A stretch of DNA of 64,000 bases from Streptomyces capillispiralis (GTDB lineage Bacteria > Actinomycetota > Actinomycetes > Streptomycetales > Streptomycetaceae). Of the stretch, positions 53,583 to 61,757 are shown piece by piece. A program made the translations under genes and the position numbers. How positions within the stretch are numbered: position 1 is the stretch's first letter; every line of letters starts with the position of its first letter. The stretch spans positions 5,550,501-5,614,500 of the forward strand of contig NZ_VIWV01000001.1 of assembly GCF_007829875.1 (NCBI RefSeq), written 5' to 3'. The notes beneath the pieces are model-generated. The model did no database searches and was not told where the DNA came from. It saw nothing but the letters and a program-made list of their open reading frames with translations.

Positions 53583-53905
53583 TCAGGTCTCTGGCCAGCG
53601 GGGATGCGTCGGTTCCAGGCCGAGGAGGTCGAGGAGATGGAGCTGGACGCCGCCGCTGATGACGATGATGGGCGGGTCGGTGGCGCCGACGACGCGCAAC
53701 CGCAGGCCGGAGAGATGGTTGGGGATCATCCGGCCGGGGGGCCGGACCTGCTGGTTTCCGGGAAGAGCCCGGGTATCTTCTGGCCGCTCCCGAGGGCCCG
53801 GCGGACCTGGCGCTCGATCAGGCAGAACACGAACAGGGCCAGGCAGATCACCGTCACCAGTGCGGGGACCCTCTTGTTGTCCTGCACGGAGACCGGAGTG
53901 AACGG
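53583..53905 (-). pseudogene. remnant of an IS4/IS1634-like transposase C-terminus
   Basis: One frame reads VQDNKRVPALVTVICLALFV then IERQVRRALGSGQK and stops. After a frame change the sequence continues GRMIPNHLSGLRLRVVGATD and GVQLHLLDLLGLEPTHPRW to a stop at 53583. This order matches the C-terminal end of IS1634-type (DDE, IS4 superfamily) transposases. The N-terminal two thirds, including the catalytic residues, are missing. Confidence 0.7.
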
Positions 53906-53917
53906 ATCTAGCCGCGC

Positions 53918-54151
53918 TCATCCGCGGTTGCCGTGCTTGGGCAGCTCGCCCCGGAAGTCGCAGCCGGGGCACTCGTCCTCGCCTTGGACATGGCCTTCGT
54001 ACCAGCCGTGGACGGCTGCGTGGAGGATCGCCTCCTCCACCGAGGCTTCGCCGCTGCGGACCGACGCGATGGCGTTGCCGACAATCAGCCGGAGCACGGC
54101 GCTGTCGGGCGAGGGGAACGGCGGGGACCGCATCGGCGAGTCGGTCGTCAT
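53918..54151 (-). CDS. small hypothetical element protein
   Basis: 77 residues. Central helices VLRLIVGNAIASVRSG and EEAILHAAVHGWYEGHVQGE, then a CPGCDF half zinc knuckle near residue 61. Similar small proteins occur in DUF317-containing element blocks. Its 3' end lies 12 bp from the transposase remnant, which marks a junction. No function assignable. Confidence 0.65.
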   Translation of the reverse strand: MTTDSPMRSPPFPSPDSAVLRLIVGNAIASVRSGEASVEEAILHAAVHGWYEGHVQGEDECPGCDFRGELPKHGNRG

Positions 54152-54239
54152 GGCCGCAGCCTATGGGTGGGACCGACTGCCGGTCAGCCGGATGCGGTGC
54201 CGTCGGGTCGGGCGGTGCGTGCAGGTCGCTGCGGAACCC

Positions 54240-54417
54240 TCAGCCGACCGGCTGCCAGCCCTGCAAGGTGGCGGGCCTCCAGCGCGGCCGGTCCGGCATC
54301 CTGGTGTCGTCGGGCTCCGGCAGAGTGCCCCGGCTCTTGCGGCTGCGGGCGGCCCGGACGCTGATGCCCAGGTGGGCGGACCTCCGGATACCCCCGGAGC
54401 TGCTGGTCGTCGGCCAT
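54240..54417 (-). pseudogene. frameshifted small HTH (AlpA/excisionase-like) gene
   Basis: ATG at 54417 opens MADDQQL. After a one-base shift near 54390-54395 the frame reads SAHLGISVRAARSRKSRGT, LPEPDDTRMPDRPRWRPATL and QGWQPVG to a stop at 54240. This is the usual layout of ~60-residue helix-turn-helix element regulators (VAAHLGVSxRTVxxxxxRG ... PxWRxxTIxxW). In the present sequence the ATG frame does not reach the HTH. Confidence 0.5.
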
Positions 54418-54512
54418 CGTGTCCTCCTCGTTCGTCGGTGATGAGTGTGGGCGTGCGTACGGCAAGGCCGCCCCTGCCGGTTCGGCGAGGGGCGGCCTTC
54501 TGCGGTTGGCGG

Positions 54513-54902
54513 TCAGACTTCGGCGAGACGGTTGGAGAGGTCCAAGGCGACGGTGGCGACCGCGAGGGCGGCGCACAGGCCGGTCACCTCGTGGATGGTG
54601 GGGCGGACCAGGCGCGGCCAGTCGTCGGGGGCGGCGGGCCAGGAGGCGAGGAGGGCCTCGGTGGTGGCCAGGCCGAGGTGGGCGGTGACGTCCCAGCCCG
54701 CGCGGGAGGCGGGCTCCCAGTGCAGGCGGAGACGGCCGAGCGGGAGTTCAGGGGTGCCCGCCGGGAGCCAGGAGACGTCGAGCGGTCCCTCCGGGAGGGC
54801 GGAGACGCGCTGGACCAGTGCGCCGCGCACTCCCGGCGGCATGGGCCGCACGGCGAGGGTGCGCAGCGGGTAGGCGGTGGAAGGGTGGGGTCGCGGTGAG
54901 AT
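54513..54902 (-). CDS. hypothetical element protein, possibly non-canonical AUC start
   Basis: 129 residues if read from ATC at 54902, which has AGGAGG five bases upstream; no ATG, GTG or TTG occurs there in frame. Alternatives are a GTG or ATG about 18-20 codons in, or a long 5' extension through the next gene. Contains LSWLPAGTPELPLGR-like (here VSWLPAGTPELPLGRLRLHW), WDVTAHLGLATTEALLASWP and TGLCAALAVATVALDLSNRL. No domain recognised. It belongs to the DUF317 block operon. Confidence 0.58.
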   Translation of the reverse strand: MSPRPHPSTAYPLRTLAVRPMPPGVRGALVQRVSALPEGPLDVSWLPAGTPELPLGRLRLHWEPASRAGWDVTAHLGLATTEALLASWPAAPDDWPRLVRPTIHEVTGLCAALAVATVALDLSNRLAEV

Positions 54903-54933
54903 CGGGGCCTCCTGGACAGGTCCGTACGGCGGG

Positions 54934-55146
54934 TCAGGCCCAGGCGAGGGCGTTGCGGACCGATGCCGGGAGGTAGCCCTCTTGGCCGTCCTCGGCGATG
55001 AACGCCATGCCGTCGCCCACCACGACGTCGGTGCCGAGGTAGTGGGCAAAGGGCCAGTCGGGGTTGACGGCCAGGCGGATCGGCAGGTCGGGGTCGAGGT
55101 TCTGAAGTTGGCAGAGCAGGTGGCCGACGGTCAGGTGCTGGGGCAA
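54934..55146 (-). CDS. small hypothetical element protein
   Basis: 70 residues from a TTG start with GGAGG seven bases upstream. LTVGHLLCQLQNLDPDLPIR, AVNPDWPFAHYLGTDVVV and AEDGQEGYLPASVRNALAW; a compact alpha/beta protein of a kind common in Streptomyces elements. No function known. Lies between the DUF317 gene and the next hypothetical on the same strand. Confidence 0.65.
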   Translation of the reverse strand: MPQHLTVGHLLCQLQNLDPDLPIRLAVNPDWPFAHYLGTDVVVGDGMAFIAEDGQEGYLPASVRNALAWA

Positions 55147-55240
55147 CGGGGAGCCTCCGGGATCGAGGGTGAAGCGGTGGTGATGGAGCGTCAGGGGTGT
55201 CGAGGCAGAGTTGGTCGCGCAAGACCGGCTGCTGGGTGGT

Positions 55241-55583
55241 TCAGCGGCTTGCGATGAGCGCGGCGAGGAGACCGGCCACGGCCTCGGAGGGGGTGCCGGG
55301 GCCGAACTCCTGGATCCAAGGGGCGGCGTCGGAGGGGCGGACCCGGACCTGCCAGACGATGCCGCGCTTCCAGGCGGCGGTGTCCTCGGGGAGCCAGCCG
55401 ACGTAGACGCGGCCGTCCGGGCTGGTGCAGTGCACGTTGGCCTCCGGGGTGTCGACGATCGCCCAGCCGAGCCCGCCGAGCAGTTCGAGTACCGGGCTCG
55501 CGCAGTGGTCGCTGGAGAGCCAGGCACGTTCCTCCACGGCGGGGCGGACGACGGTTGGCAGGAGGGTGATCGAGGCGTTCACG
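55241..55583 (-). CDS. DUF317-domain protein, single domain
   Basis: 113 residues from GTG 55583 (GAAGGGACG upstream). The DUF317 signature is VHCTSPDGRVYVGWLPEDT, then WQVRVRPSDAAPWIQEFG and TPSEAVAGLLAAL. DUF317 proteins are found almost only in Streptomyces mobile elements and have no known activity. This is a short one-domain version compared with the two-domain protein at 56.6-57.5 kb. Confidence 0.8.
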
Positions 55584-55630
55584 AGTGGGCGTCCCTTCGT
55601 TGACCTGCGGGTTTTCCCGACGTCCGTACG

Positions 55631-55660
55631 TTGACATGCGGTGTGCCGAAGTACGTAGTC
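55631..55660 (+). promoter_or_regulatory. possible promoter for the 55.8-kb gene
   Basis: TTGACA at 55631-55636 with TACGTA or GTAGTC at 55652-55660 as a candidate -10. The -35 hexamer is exact; the spacing is not ideal. Confidence 0.28.
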
Positions 55661-55801
55661 GTTTCCGGGAAGGTGAGGTCTGCCGTGGGCGAACTGGCCG
55701 GCGAGGTGGGAGGAGGCCAGCGGGCTGGGGAATGGATCGACGCGACCGGTTGTCGTAACCCGGTTGCGGCGCAGGGCCGTACAGAGCAGAAGGGACAGGC
55801 C

Positions 55802-56068
55802 GTGGCGGAGTCGAGCAGACACTGGGACGGTGCCGGGCTGGAGCGCAAGATCCGTGGCGCCGGGCGGCCGTGGACGGTGGGCGACATAGCGATGGTGACC
55901 GACGGGCAGTGGGCCGTGGGCATCCAGGCCCGGAGGCAGCGTGGCGGGGAAGCCGTGGTGGAGCGTCGGATCGCGGACGGGCAGCGCGTCGAGCTGACGT
56001 TGGTGGAGCTGGCCCGCGCGATGGACTCCCGGTTCGGTGCGGCCCATCGCGACGAAGGCTCCCGCTGA
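55802..56068 (+). CDS. small hypothetical protein
   Basis: 88 residues from GTG 55802 with GAAGGGA upstream. AGLERKIRGAGRPWTVGDIA, VTDGQWAVGIQARRQRGG and VELTLVELARAMDSRFGAA. Basic and soluble; no domain recognised. The only plus-strand gene in this block, converging on 56073 with 4 bp between stops. Confidence 0.68.
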   Translation: MAESSRHWDGAGLERKIRGAGRPWTVGDIAMVTDGQWAVGIQARRQRGGEAVVERRIADGQRVELTLVELARAMDSRFGAAHRDEGSR

Positions 56069-56072
56069 CCGG

Positions 56073-56561
56073 TTACCGTCCGGGCCCGGTCGTGGCCACC
56101 GTGGGGCGGACAGCGGCCGACGGGGCGGGCTGGTCCGGTGGTTGGCCCAGGGCACGCGGCGCGTGCGCGGAGCGGGCGACAGCGGCCTGGGCCAGGCTGA
56201 GCGACGGTGCCCGGTCCGCGGTCACGGCGGCTTCGCGGGCCTCGATCACGTGGCTGATCGCCTGCAGGGCTATGCGGCTCTCGGCCTGCGCGACACGTAG
56301 GTCCACCGCCGAGCTGGTGATCCGCTCCAGGTCGTAGAAGGCCGGCACATGACCGGGCCTGGTGAGGGCATGCAGACGGTCCTGGTGGACGGCGACCGCG
56401 TTGTTCGAGACGACGAGGCTCGAACGGATATGCATCGCCGAGCGTAGGAGCGGATCCTCGACGGGGCGGCGCACCGCGAGGGTTTCCAGTGCGTCGATGG
56501 GGCGGCCCCAGGCTTTCTCGATCATCGCGTCGGCCTGGTCGAGGGCAGTGGCGTCGGACAA
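56073..56561 (-). CDS. hypothetical helical element protein
   Basis: 162 residues from a TTG start (GGAG upstream). Nearly all helix: TALDQADAMIEKAWGRPIDA, RSAMHIRSSLVVSNNAVAV, VAQAESRIALQAISHVIEAR, then a Pro/Ala tail. No motif of known function. Similar in length and design to the other helical unknowns at 57-64 kb; it may be structural in the element's transfer machinery. Confidence 0.74.
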   Translation of the reverse strand: MSDATALDQADAMIEKAWGRPIDALETLAVRRPVEDPLLRSAMHIRSSLVVSNNAVAVHQDRLHALTRPGHVPAFYDLERITSSAVDLRVAQAESRIALQAISHVIEAREAAVTADRAPSLSLAQAAVARSAHAPRALGQPPDQPAPSAAVRPTVATTGPGR

Positions 56562-56595
56562 GGGTGGCTCCGGAGGGTGAGAAAGGGAACGGTGG

Positions 56596-57450
56596 TCAGC
56601 GGCTCTGCCCCGGGCGTGGGACCTGCGGAGCCGACGGCGGGCGCGGTGCCGGGATGAACGGCCGCGCGCCGGCAGGCGAGGGGGCCACGGTGGAGCGGGC
56701 GTTGGCAGCGTGGACGCGGCGCACGTCCAGTGGCGTCGGTACCGGGGGCCTCACCGGGGTCGCGGTGGCCTGCGGGGGAAGGCGGCGTAGGTCGTCGCCG
56801 TAACGGATGACCGGTGCCGGATCAGTGAGGGCGGTGTTCATCGCGGCGACCAGGCCCTCTGGGGTGAAGGACGAGGCGGTGGCGTACCACTGGTTGCTGG
56901 GCGGTCCGGCCAGCATGAGCCAGCGCTCTTGATGGCCTGTCATCTCGGCGGCGTGGTTGAGGCGGTTGCGGCGTAGGTGGACCTTGGCCAAGCCGTCCGG
57001 GGATTCGAAGGAGATGTCGGTCGCGCCGTAGCGGTGGCTCCAGCCTGCTGCCGCAAGAGGTGTGCCGACGTCCAAGGCCGCCAGCTCACTGTTGCCGTAG
57101 TAGAGGTAGGCGTCGGGGCCCTCAACGTAGGCGGCGGCGAGCGCGGTGGTGAAGTCCTGGACGATCTCGGTGGGGGTGCTGTCCTGGAAGGTGACGAGCC
57201 AGCGGGGCATCGCGAAAGGATCGGAGTACGCCGTGATCTTCCACAGCGCGTCGTCGCCTTCGGGCAGGTAGCCCAGGCGGACCGTCTGGTCGGGTGCGTT
57301 GATGTACGCGTTACCCATCTCGTCGTGATTCAGTTTCCAGCCCGCGTCGAGGAGGGGCTGGAGGGCGGGATCGCCGGTGAAGGTCGATCCCGCCAGGTAT
57401 CGCGGGGTGACGTGGTACTCGCGCCACTGCTCGTTCGGGTCGTACGGCAC
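56596..57450 (-). CDS. DUF317-domain protein with two repeats
   Basis: 284 residues from GTG 57450 (GGAGGAG upstream). Two DUF317 units: YINAPDQTVRLGYLPEGDD with WKITAYSDPFAMPRWLVTF and TPTEIVQDFTTAL (about 40-110), then SFESPDGLAKVHLRRNR with WYATASSFTPEGLVAAMNTA (about 140-220), and a disordered Pro-rich tail. Function unknown; family restricted to actinobacterial mobile DNA. Likely cotranscribed with the winged-helix gene upstream (20 bp apart). Confidence 0.86.
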   Translation of the reverse strand: MPYDPNEQWREYHVTPRYLAGSTFTGDPALQPLLDAGWKLNHDEMGNAYINAPDQTVRLGYLPEGDDALWKITAYSDPFAMPRWLVTFQDSTPTEIVQDFTTALAAAYVEGPDAYLYYGNSELAALDVGTPLAAAGWSHRYGATDISFESPDGLAKVHLRRNRLNHAAEMTGHQERWLMLAGPPSNQWYATASSFTPEGLVAAMNTALTDPAPVIRYGDDLRRLPPQATATPVRPPVPTPLDVRRVHAANARSTVAPSPAGARPFIPAPRPPSAPQVPRPGQSR

Positions 57451-57469
57451 GGCTCCTCCAAGGGCGTGG

Positions 57470-58327
57470 TCAGCGGCGGCGGGAGGAGCCAGGAGCGGGC
57501 ACGCCGGCGGTGGCCGAGGCAACGGGCGGAGTCACTCCGGCCGGTTGTGGCTGCGGGGCGTGGCTGAACAGGGAGTTCGGCGCGGCGGTGCTGCGACGCA
57601 GGGCGGCTGCGGTCCGGATGCCGTCCGACCTCGGCGGGATGCCCGTGTGGGTGCGCGTTGCCGCCGCGACCCGGACAGGGGCGGGAAGCGGTGCGGCGAC
57701 GGGGTTGCTCCAGTGCTCGACGGCTGCGTAGACCGGGCCCAGCGCCCGTCCGGCGGCAGTCAGAACGTACGGATCGCCGTGGCGCGGTCCGGTGCGGGTG
57801 ACCAGGCCGTCGAGCTGAAGCCGGATCAGGCGCTGTCGGGTGAAGCTGTTGTCCAGTCCTGTCTGTTCGGCGATGTGGACGAACCGCATGGGCCCGCCCG
57901 TGTCGAGGGCCTGGATCACGGCGGTCGAGTGGCGAAGGTGCAGCCGGCGCACGGCGTCCTCGACGCGCTCGGCACCGGCCACCTTGCCGAGCGGCAGGTG
58001 CGCGTGGGACCAGTCGGACAGCGCCCGGTGTACCGGGGAGAGTGCGTTGCCGAACCCACTGAGCTGGTACGGGGCACCGTGGCGATGACTGGCTCGGGTT
58101 ACCAGCCCGTCATCGTGCATCTGGGCCAGCCGCTTGCCGACGAACTGTTCGCTGACGAAGGGGAGGTGAGCGGCGACGTCACGCACACGCATGGGGCCGC
58201 CCTGCTGGGCCAGGGTCTGTGCCGACCAGGTGGTCCACTTCGGCGCTATCAGGGACAGTGCCTCCTCGACGCGCCGGGCGTCGACGAAGCCGATCTGGGA
58301 GGTTGCGGGTTGTGCGGGGGCGGACAT
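57470..58327 (-). CDS. tandem winged-helix (HxlR-like) regulator
   Basis: 285 residues from ATG 58327 (GGAG upstream). Two HxlR-like winged-helix domains: PMRVRDVAAHLPFVSEQFVG with HDDGLVTRASHRHGAPYQLS (about 40-120), and PMRFVHIAEQTGLDNSFTRQ with QLDGLVTRTGPRHGDPYVLT (about 135-210), then a Pro/Ala tail. Internal duplication is clear. Probably the regulator of this minus-strand block. No ligand cysteine is evident. Confidence 0.83.
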   Translation of the reverse strand: MSAPAQPATSQIGFVDARRVEEALSLIAPKWTTWSAQTLAQQGGPMRVRDVAAHLPFVSEQFVGKRLAQMHDDGLVTRASHRHGAPYQLSGFGNALSPVHRALSDWSHAHLPLGKVAGAERVEDAVRRLHLRHSTAVIQALDTGGPMRFVHIAEQTGLDNSFTRQRLIRLQLDGLVTRTGPRHGDPYVLTAAGRALGPVYAAVEHWSNPVAAPLPAPVRVAAATRTHTGIPPRSDGIRTAAALRRSTAAPNSLFSHAPQPQPAGVTPPVASATAGVPAPGSSRRR

Positions 58328-58376
58328 GGCGGTAACTCCGTTATGACGATGGGTGAATCGAACGGCGGGGTGCGGA

Positions 58377-58922
58377 TCAGTGGAGGTCGCGCTCGGCACG
58401 GAGACGCTGGAGCACCGTGCCGAGGCGGCGGTTGCTGACGTGGATGCCGCGAGCGCGCAGGCCCTGGCGCAGAGCTTCGCGGTTGAGCCGGGGCAGACGG
58501 GCGGCGACCTGGCGGGCTACGGCTATGAGGTCCTCATCGCCCGGCGCGGGGCTGGATCGCCGGGCGGCCGAAGGCCGGCGGGCGGCAGGCTGGTCCAGGA
58601 GGAGGCGGACGTCCAGCAAGTCCCAGACTGCCTCGGCTTCCGACTGCTCCCGGCGTTCGAGGTCCACGACTTCGGCCGCGTACCGCAGCACGATGTCGTC
58701 GAGAGCGTGTTCGCCGGAGCGGCAGCGCTGCCAGGCAGCGTCGAGATTGCGGCGGGCAGCACGGGCATGGGCGTTCGTCGAGGCCAGGCCGTCGAGCCGC
58801 CGTAGCACGATCGGCAGAACAGGATCTCCCGAACCGCCATGCGCGCTGTGGCGCTGGAGGTCCTCCAACGGGCGGCCGTACCGGTGCTCGACCAGGTGGC
58901 GGGTGTAGATCACGGTGGACAT
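58377..58922 (-). CDS. hypothetical element protein with C-terminal HTH-like helices
   Basis: 181 residues starting MSTVIYTRHLVEHRYGRPLE. Helical N-terminal half; C-terminal VAARLPRLNREALRQGLRAR and SNRRLGTVLQRLRAERDL look like a DNA-binding helix-turn-helix as in Spd/SpdA-type element proteins. No further assignment. ATG start; upstream of the winged-helix gene by about 50 bp, probably one transcript. Confidence 0.77.
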   Translation of the reverse strand: MSTVIYTRHLVEHRYGRPLEDLQRHSAHGGSGDPVLPIVLRRLDGLASTNAHARAARRNLDAAWQRCRSGEHALDDIVLRYAAEVVDLERREQSEAEAVWDLLDVRLLLDQPAARRPSAARRSSPAPGDEDLIAVARQVAARLPRLNREALRQGLRARGIHVSNRRLGTVLQRLRAERDLH

Positions 58923-58944
58923 GGACGTCTTCCTTCTGGGGATT

Positions 58945-59097
58945 TCAGCGGGAGCGAGAGGGCTTGGCAGTCGTGCCGGCGGGGGAACGCGGGTCGCGGG
59001 GTGGATGGTCGTGGCTCAGCGCCAAGGGGTCCTCGACGCAGAACTCCTCGGCGACCAGGTGCGCGCCGGGCCGCTTTGCCATGTCGTGGGGGTTCAT
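58945..59097 (-). CDS. small hypothetical protein, 50 residues
   Basis: ATG overlaps the upstream stop by ATGA. MNPHDMAKRPGAHLVAEEFC, VEDPLALSHDHPPRDP and a basic tail. No relative recognised; coupling supports real translation. Confidence 0.6.
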   Translation of the reverse strand: MNPHDMAKRPGAHLVAEEFCVEDPLALSHDHPPRDPRSPAGTTAKPSRSR

Positions 59098-59762
59098 TCG
59101 GCAGCGTCCATCCGGGCGAGCAGGGAGCGCACCAGAGTGGGCAGGCTGTCGGGGCCCTCGCCGGTTCGGACATGATCGGTTGCCTCGCCGAGGACGTACG
59201 CGGCGTTTTCGAGCAGGCCGCTGGAGATCTCCATGCAGGCGTCGGTGATCCGGGAGGCGGCGAGCAGGGACCGCGAGAGCACCTCGACGTAGTCCCCGGG
59301 GCTGAGGTCGGCAGCCTTGGCGGCTGTGCGAATGGCGGCCAACTCCAGCGCGCTGAACGCGAAGTCGAACTCGTCGTCCTGGTCCGTTGGCGAGGGCGCG
59401 ACGAAGGCCGGGTCCGGCGGCTCGGCCGGGATGCCGACGCGCGTGCAGATCTGGTCCACGGCGGCGGTCAGCTCGGCGAGGGACTCGGTGAGCCAGCCGA
59501 GCGCGGAAGCGTAGGACGCCAGGGTGAACAGACCGGCGGGGGTGGAAGGCAGCGGCTCCTCGATGACGAACTCTTCGAGCCGGTCGTTCAGTTCGCGGAC
59601 CACCCGGGGACCGGCGGACAGCGCGCCGAGGACGGGATGCAGGTAGGAGCGGCCGACGGAGGTGGGGTACTCGGTCGTGAGGACCTCCGAGACGCTCCGC
59701 GCGGCGTCGGTGAGCAGCCCGGCCAGTTCGGTGCGGTCGAGGGACGCACGGTCGGCGGTCAT
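59094..59762 (-). CDS. hypothetical helical element protein
   Basis: 222 residues, ATG overlapping the ParE-like gene's stop by ATGA. Helical bundle character: RTELAGLLTDAARSVSEVLT, LASYASALGWLTESLAELTA, FSALELAAIRTAAKAADLSP, YVEVLSRSLLAASRITDACM. No catalytic motif or membrane helix. A plasmid-like unknown coupled on both sides; perhaps a partner of the ParE/RelE-like protein, although it does not look like a normal antitoxin. Confidence 0.8.
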   Translation of the reverse strand: MTADRASLDRTELAGLLTDAARSVSEVLTTEYPTSVGRSYLHPVLGALSAGPRVVRELNDRLEEFVIEEPLPSTPAGLFTLASYASALGWLTESLAELTAAVDQICTRVGIPAEPPDPAFVAPSPTDQDDEFDFAFSALELAAIRTAAKAADLSPGDYVEVLSRSLLAASRITDACMEISSGLLENAAYVLGEATDHVRTGEGPDSLPTLVRSLLARMDAAE

Positions 59763-60247
59763 CGCATGGAGGCCTTTCGGGAGGCGGCCGGGGCGGCGGG
59801 GCTGGCTGCCGCCGGTGCGGTGGCCGGGAGGGACGCGGTCGGGTCGATCGCGTGGGGGGACCGGGACCGGGCCGCCTGGACCCGGGCCTCGGCCGCCGCG
59901 TCGGTGTCCTCGTGCCGGTTGAGGCCGGTGCGGTTGGTGCGGAGCTGGGCCGTGCGGTAGACCGCGTAGTCCTCCCGGGCACCGGCCGCGACGAGGTAGA
60001 TCTCGCGCTTGTGGGTCGAGGTGGGCGGGGCCGGGCGGAACTGGATGACCATCCGGTAGGAGACGGCCGGGTCGACGTACACCTTGTGGAAGCCGGCGAG
60101 GCGGCCGGTCAGCGGCAGGCAGTCGTCGCTGCCGTGGACCAGGTTCTGCAGTTCCAGCAGTGCCAGGTCGCGGATCTCGTCGGGGAGTTGGCGCAGGTCC
60201 GCGATGGCGTCCGGGTGGGCGGCGAAGGCGAAGCGGGCGCGGCTCAC
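59759..60247 (-). CDS. ParE/RelE-like protein with long disordered tail
   Basis: 162 residues. The first ~95 residues match the ParE/RelE toxin fold in pattern: PDAIADLRQLPDEIRDLALL helix pair, LTGRLAGFHKVYVDPAVSYR (strand, K..Y and R positions), MVIQFRPAP, KREIYLVAAGAREDYAVYR. A ~60-residue Ala/Pro tail is unusual for a toxin. GTG start overlaps the preceding gene by GTGA. No small antitoxin gene is adjacent, so it may act in element control rather than addiction. Confidence 0.72.
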   Translation of the reverse strand: MSRARFAFAAHPDAIADLRQLPDEIRDLALLELQNLVHGSDDCLPLTGRLAGFHKVYVDPAVSYRMVIQFRPAPPTSTHKREIYLVAAGAREDYAVYRTAQLRTNRTGLNRHEDTDAAAEARVQAARSRSPHAIDPTASLPATAPAAASPAAPAASRKASMR

Positions 60248-61011
60248 ATCGGCCTCCGGGGGGTCGGGCGCTGGGCCGTTCCTGCCGACGGCGCGTTGCC
60301 CGTGTCGAGGCCGGCTTTCGGGATCGCGGAGGCACCCGACGACCGGGTGAGGGCGGCGCGGGTCAGCCGGGCGGCGGCCTCACCGCGGTAGTCCGGAGGT
60401 TGCGGCAGCGGACTGCCGCGGTGCTCCAGCCAGTGGCGGGCGGCGGCCTCGTCGGTGAAGGCGCCCTCGCGCATCGTGTACGTGTGGGCGTCGGGGTTTC
60501 CCTCTTCGAGGAAGACGCGAATCGGTGCCTGAGCGGCGCTGGAGTCACGGGTCAACGTCCAGGTCTCGGACGGGGCGTAGTCCGAGGTCCAGCTGTCGAG
60601 GACCTTGTAACGAGAGCCTGACTCCCGGATCTGCCGCTCGACCCAGAGGGTGAGATCGTCGGCGGGCTTCAGGGAGTCCCCCTTGGCCTGGGCGATCCGC
60701 TCGGGCGGGCAGCCATGCTCGATCAGCCAGTTCTGGGCGAACGGCAGGCTGGCGTGGTTCGCGGTCTCGAAGGTGAACGTGCGCTCGCGCAGGTCCCGCG
60801 TGATCTTGATGGCAACGAGCGCCGGATCACCGGGGACGCCCCAGGTCATCGACCTGTCGTGGGCGACGATGTAGCTGTGCGTCCCCTCCGGGGTGGTGTG
60901 GTGCTCGGTCAGCACGGTCAGGTCTCCGGCCCAGATGCTGCTCTCGGCGAGTTCGGAGGCGGCGTCGGCAGGCTCGAAGCCGGCGAGGCGGAAGTCGGGT
61001 TCGGCGATCAC
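60244..61011 (-). CDS. hypothetical element protein
   Basis: 255 residues. GTG at 61011 overlaps the DUF4913 gene stop (GTGA). FRLAGFEPADAASELAESSI, HSYIVAHDRSMTWGVPGDPA, FAQNWLIEHGCPPERIAQAK and MREGAFTDEAAARHWLEHRG. Beta-rich N-terminal half followed by helices; the AAARHWLEHR segment resembles viral-type plasmid unknowns but no domain is named. Coupled at both ends in this operon. Confidence 0.8.
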   Translation of the reverse strand: MIAEPDFRLAGFEPADAASELAESSIWAGDLTVLTEHHTTPEGTHSYIVAHDRSMTWGVPGDPALVAIKITRDLRERTFTFETANHASLPFAQNWLIEHGCPPERIAQAKGDSLKPADDLTLWVERQIRESGSRYKVLDSWTSDYAPSETWTLTRDSSAAQAPIRVFLEEGNPDAHTYTMREGAFTDEAAARHWLEHRGSPLPQPPDYRGEAAARLTRAALTRSSGASAIPKAGLDTGNAPSAGTAQRPTPRRPM

Positions 61012-61604
61012 CGGGTGGCTCCCGTCAGCTCGGGCGCCGGGGTGGCCAGCACGCGGTGGTTGGGCCGGGTCGGGCTCGTCGTGCATGCGGCGAAGGGGCC
61101 GTCGGGGGCACGGAGATGAACCAGGGCCTGGTCGAGGTGGTCGCGGTGCCACGTCGAGGGACCGGTGAGGCCGGCCTCGGCGTCGGTGAGCTGCTGCCAC
61201 GCGAGCCAGAGCGCGTGCAGCCGGGCAACGGCCTCGGGGTGCTCGTGCCACTGGTCGCACCACGGTCGGGTAGTGCTGATCTCCCGTCCGTAGACGGGCA
61301 GGAACAGGTGGTTCACCCAGTCGCTGAGAGCGGCCAGCTCGACGGCGTACGCCTCGCCGCCCAAGGCGAGGATGAACACCGAGGCCGGGGCGGCGGCCTT
61401 GTCCGCGCCGGCGGCGCCTGTGGTGGAGGTGTCTGCGGTGGGCTGAGGGGTGGAGACGGGCTCGGAGCCGAGGCGGTCCAGGATGACGCCGTGCTGGCGT
61501 ACCTCCGCCATGGTCTTGGCGAGGGTGCTGGCGAGATCGTCGAGGTCGCCGTCGGGAACGCGGAACGGCTCGGGCGCGGGGGTGGCCTTGCTGGGGTCGG
61601 ACAT
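61008..61604 (-). CDS. DUF4913-domain protein
   Basis: 198 residues. The DUF4913 core is at about 90-145: ELAALSDWVNHLFLPVYGRE, TRPWCDQWHEHPEAVARLHA, LWLAWQQLTDAEAG. The family is confined to actinobacterial elements and often sits beside transfer genes; function unknown. Start ATG at 61604. The N-terminal 65 residues are a helix (LDDLASTLAKTMAEVRQHGV) and a Pro/Thr linker. Confidence 0.85.
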   Translation of the reverse strand: MSDPSKATPAPEPFRVPDGDLDDLASTLAKTMAEVRQHGVILDRLGSEPVSTPQPTADTSTTGAAGADKAAAPASVFILALGGEAYAVELAALSDWVNHLFLPVYGREISTTRPWCDQWHEHPEAVARLHALWLAWQQLTDAEAGLTGPSTWHRDHLDQALVHLRAPDGPFAACTTSPTRPNHRVLATPAPELTGATR

Positions 61605-61757
61605 GGCGGATCCAAGGGAGTGAGCGAGCAGGGCGGGGGCGAAGTGCGGCGCGCTCTTCTGGAGGTCACGGCGGTGCTCCCTTCGCAGGTCGGCATGGGC
61701 AGGAGGATGCGGAGATTCCGCGATTTGGCGCGGCCGGGGAAACCGGGTAATGGGGCG

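Noticed and set aside
53418..54899. Plus-strand open frame of nearly 500 codons
   Set aside because: It runs antisense across a transposase remnant and several minus-strand genes with ribosome sites; composition is a GC-bias shadow and no motif is present.
55584..56155. N-terminal extension of the DUF317 protein to about 300 residues
   Set aside because: The extra sequence crosses the promoter region and the divergent gene at 55.8 kb and has no protein-like pattern; GTG 55583 has a ribosome site.
59763..60335. Upstream extension of the 222-residue protein
   Set aside because: It is the shadow of the ParE/RelE-like gene in another frame; ATG 59762 forms an ATGA overlap.
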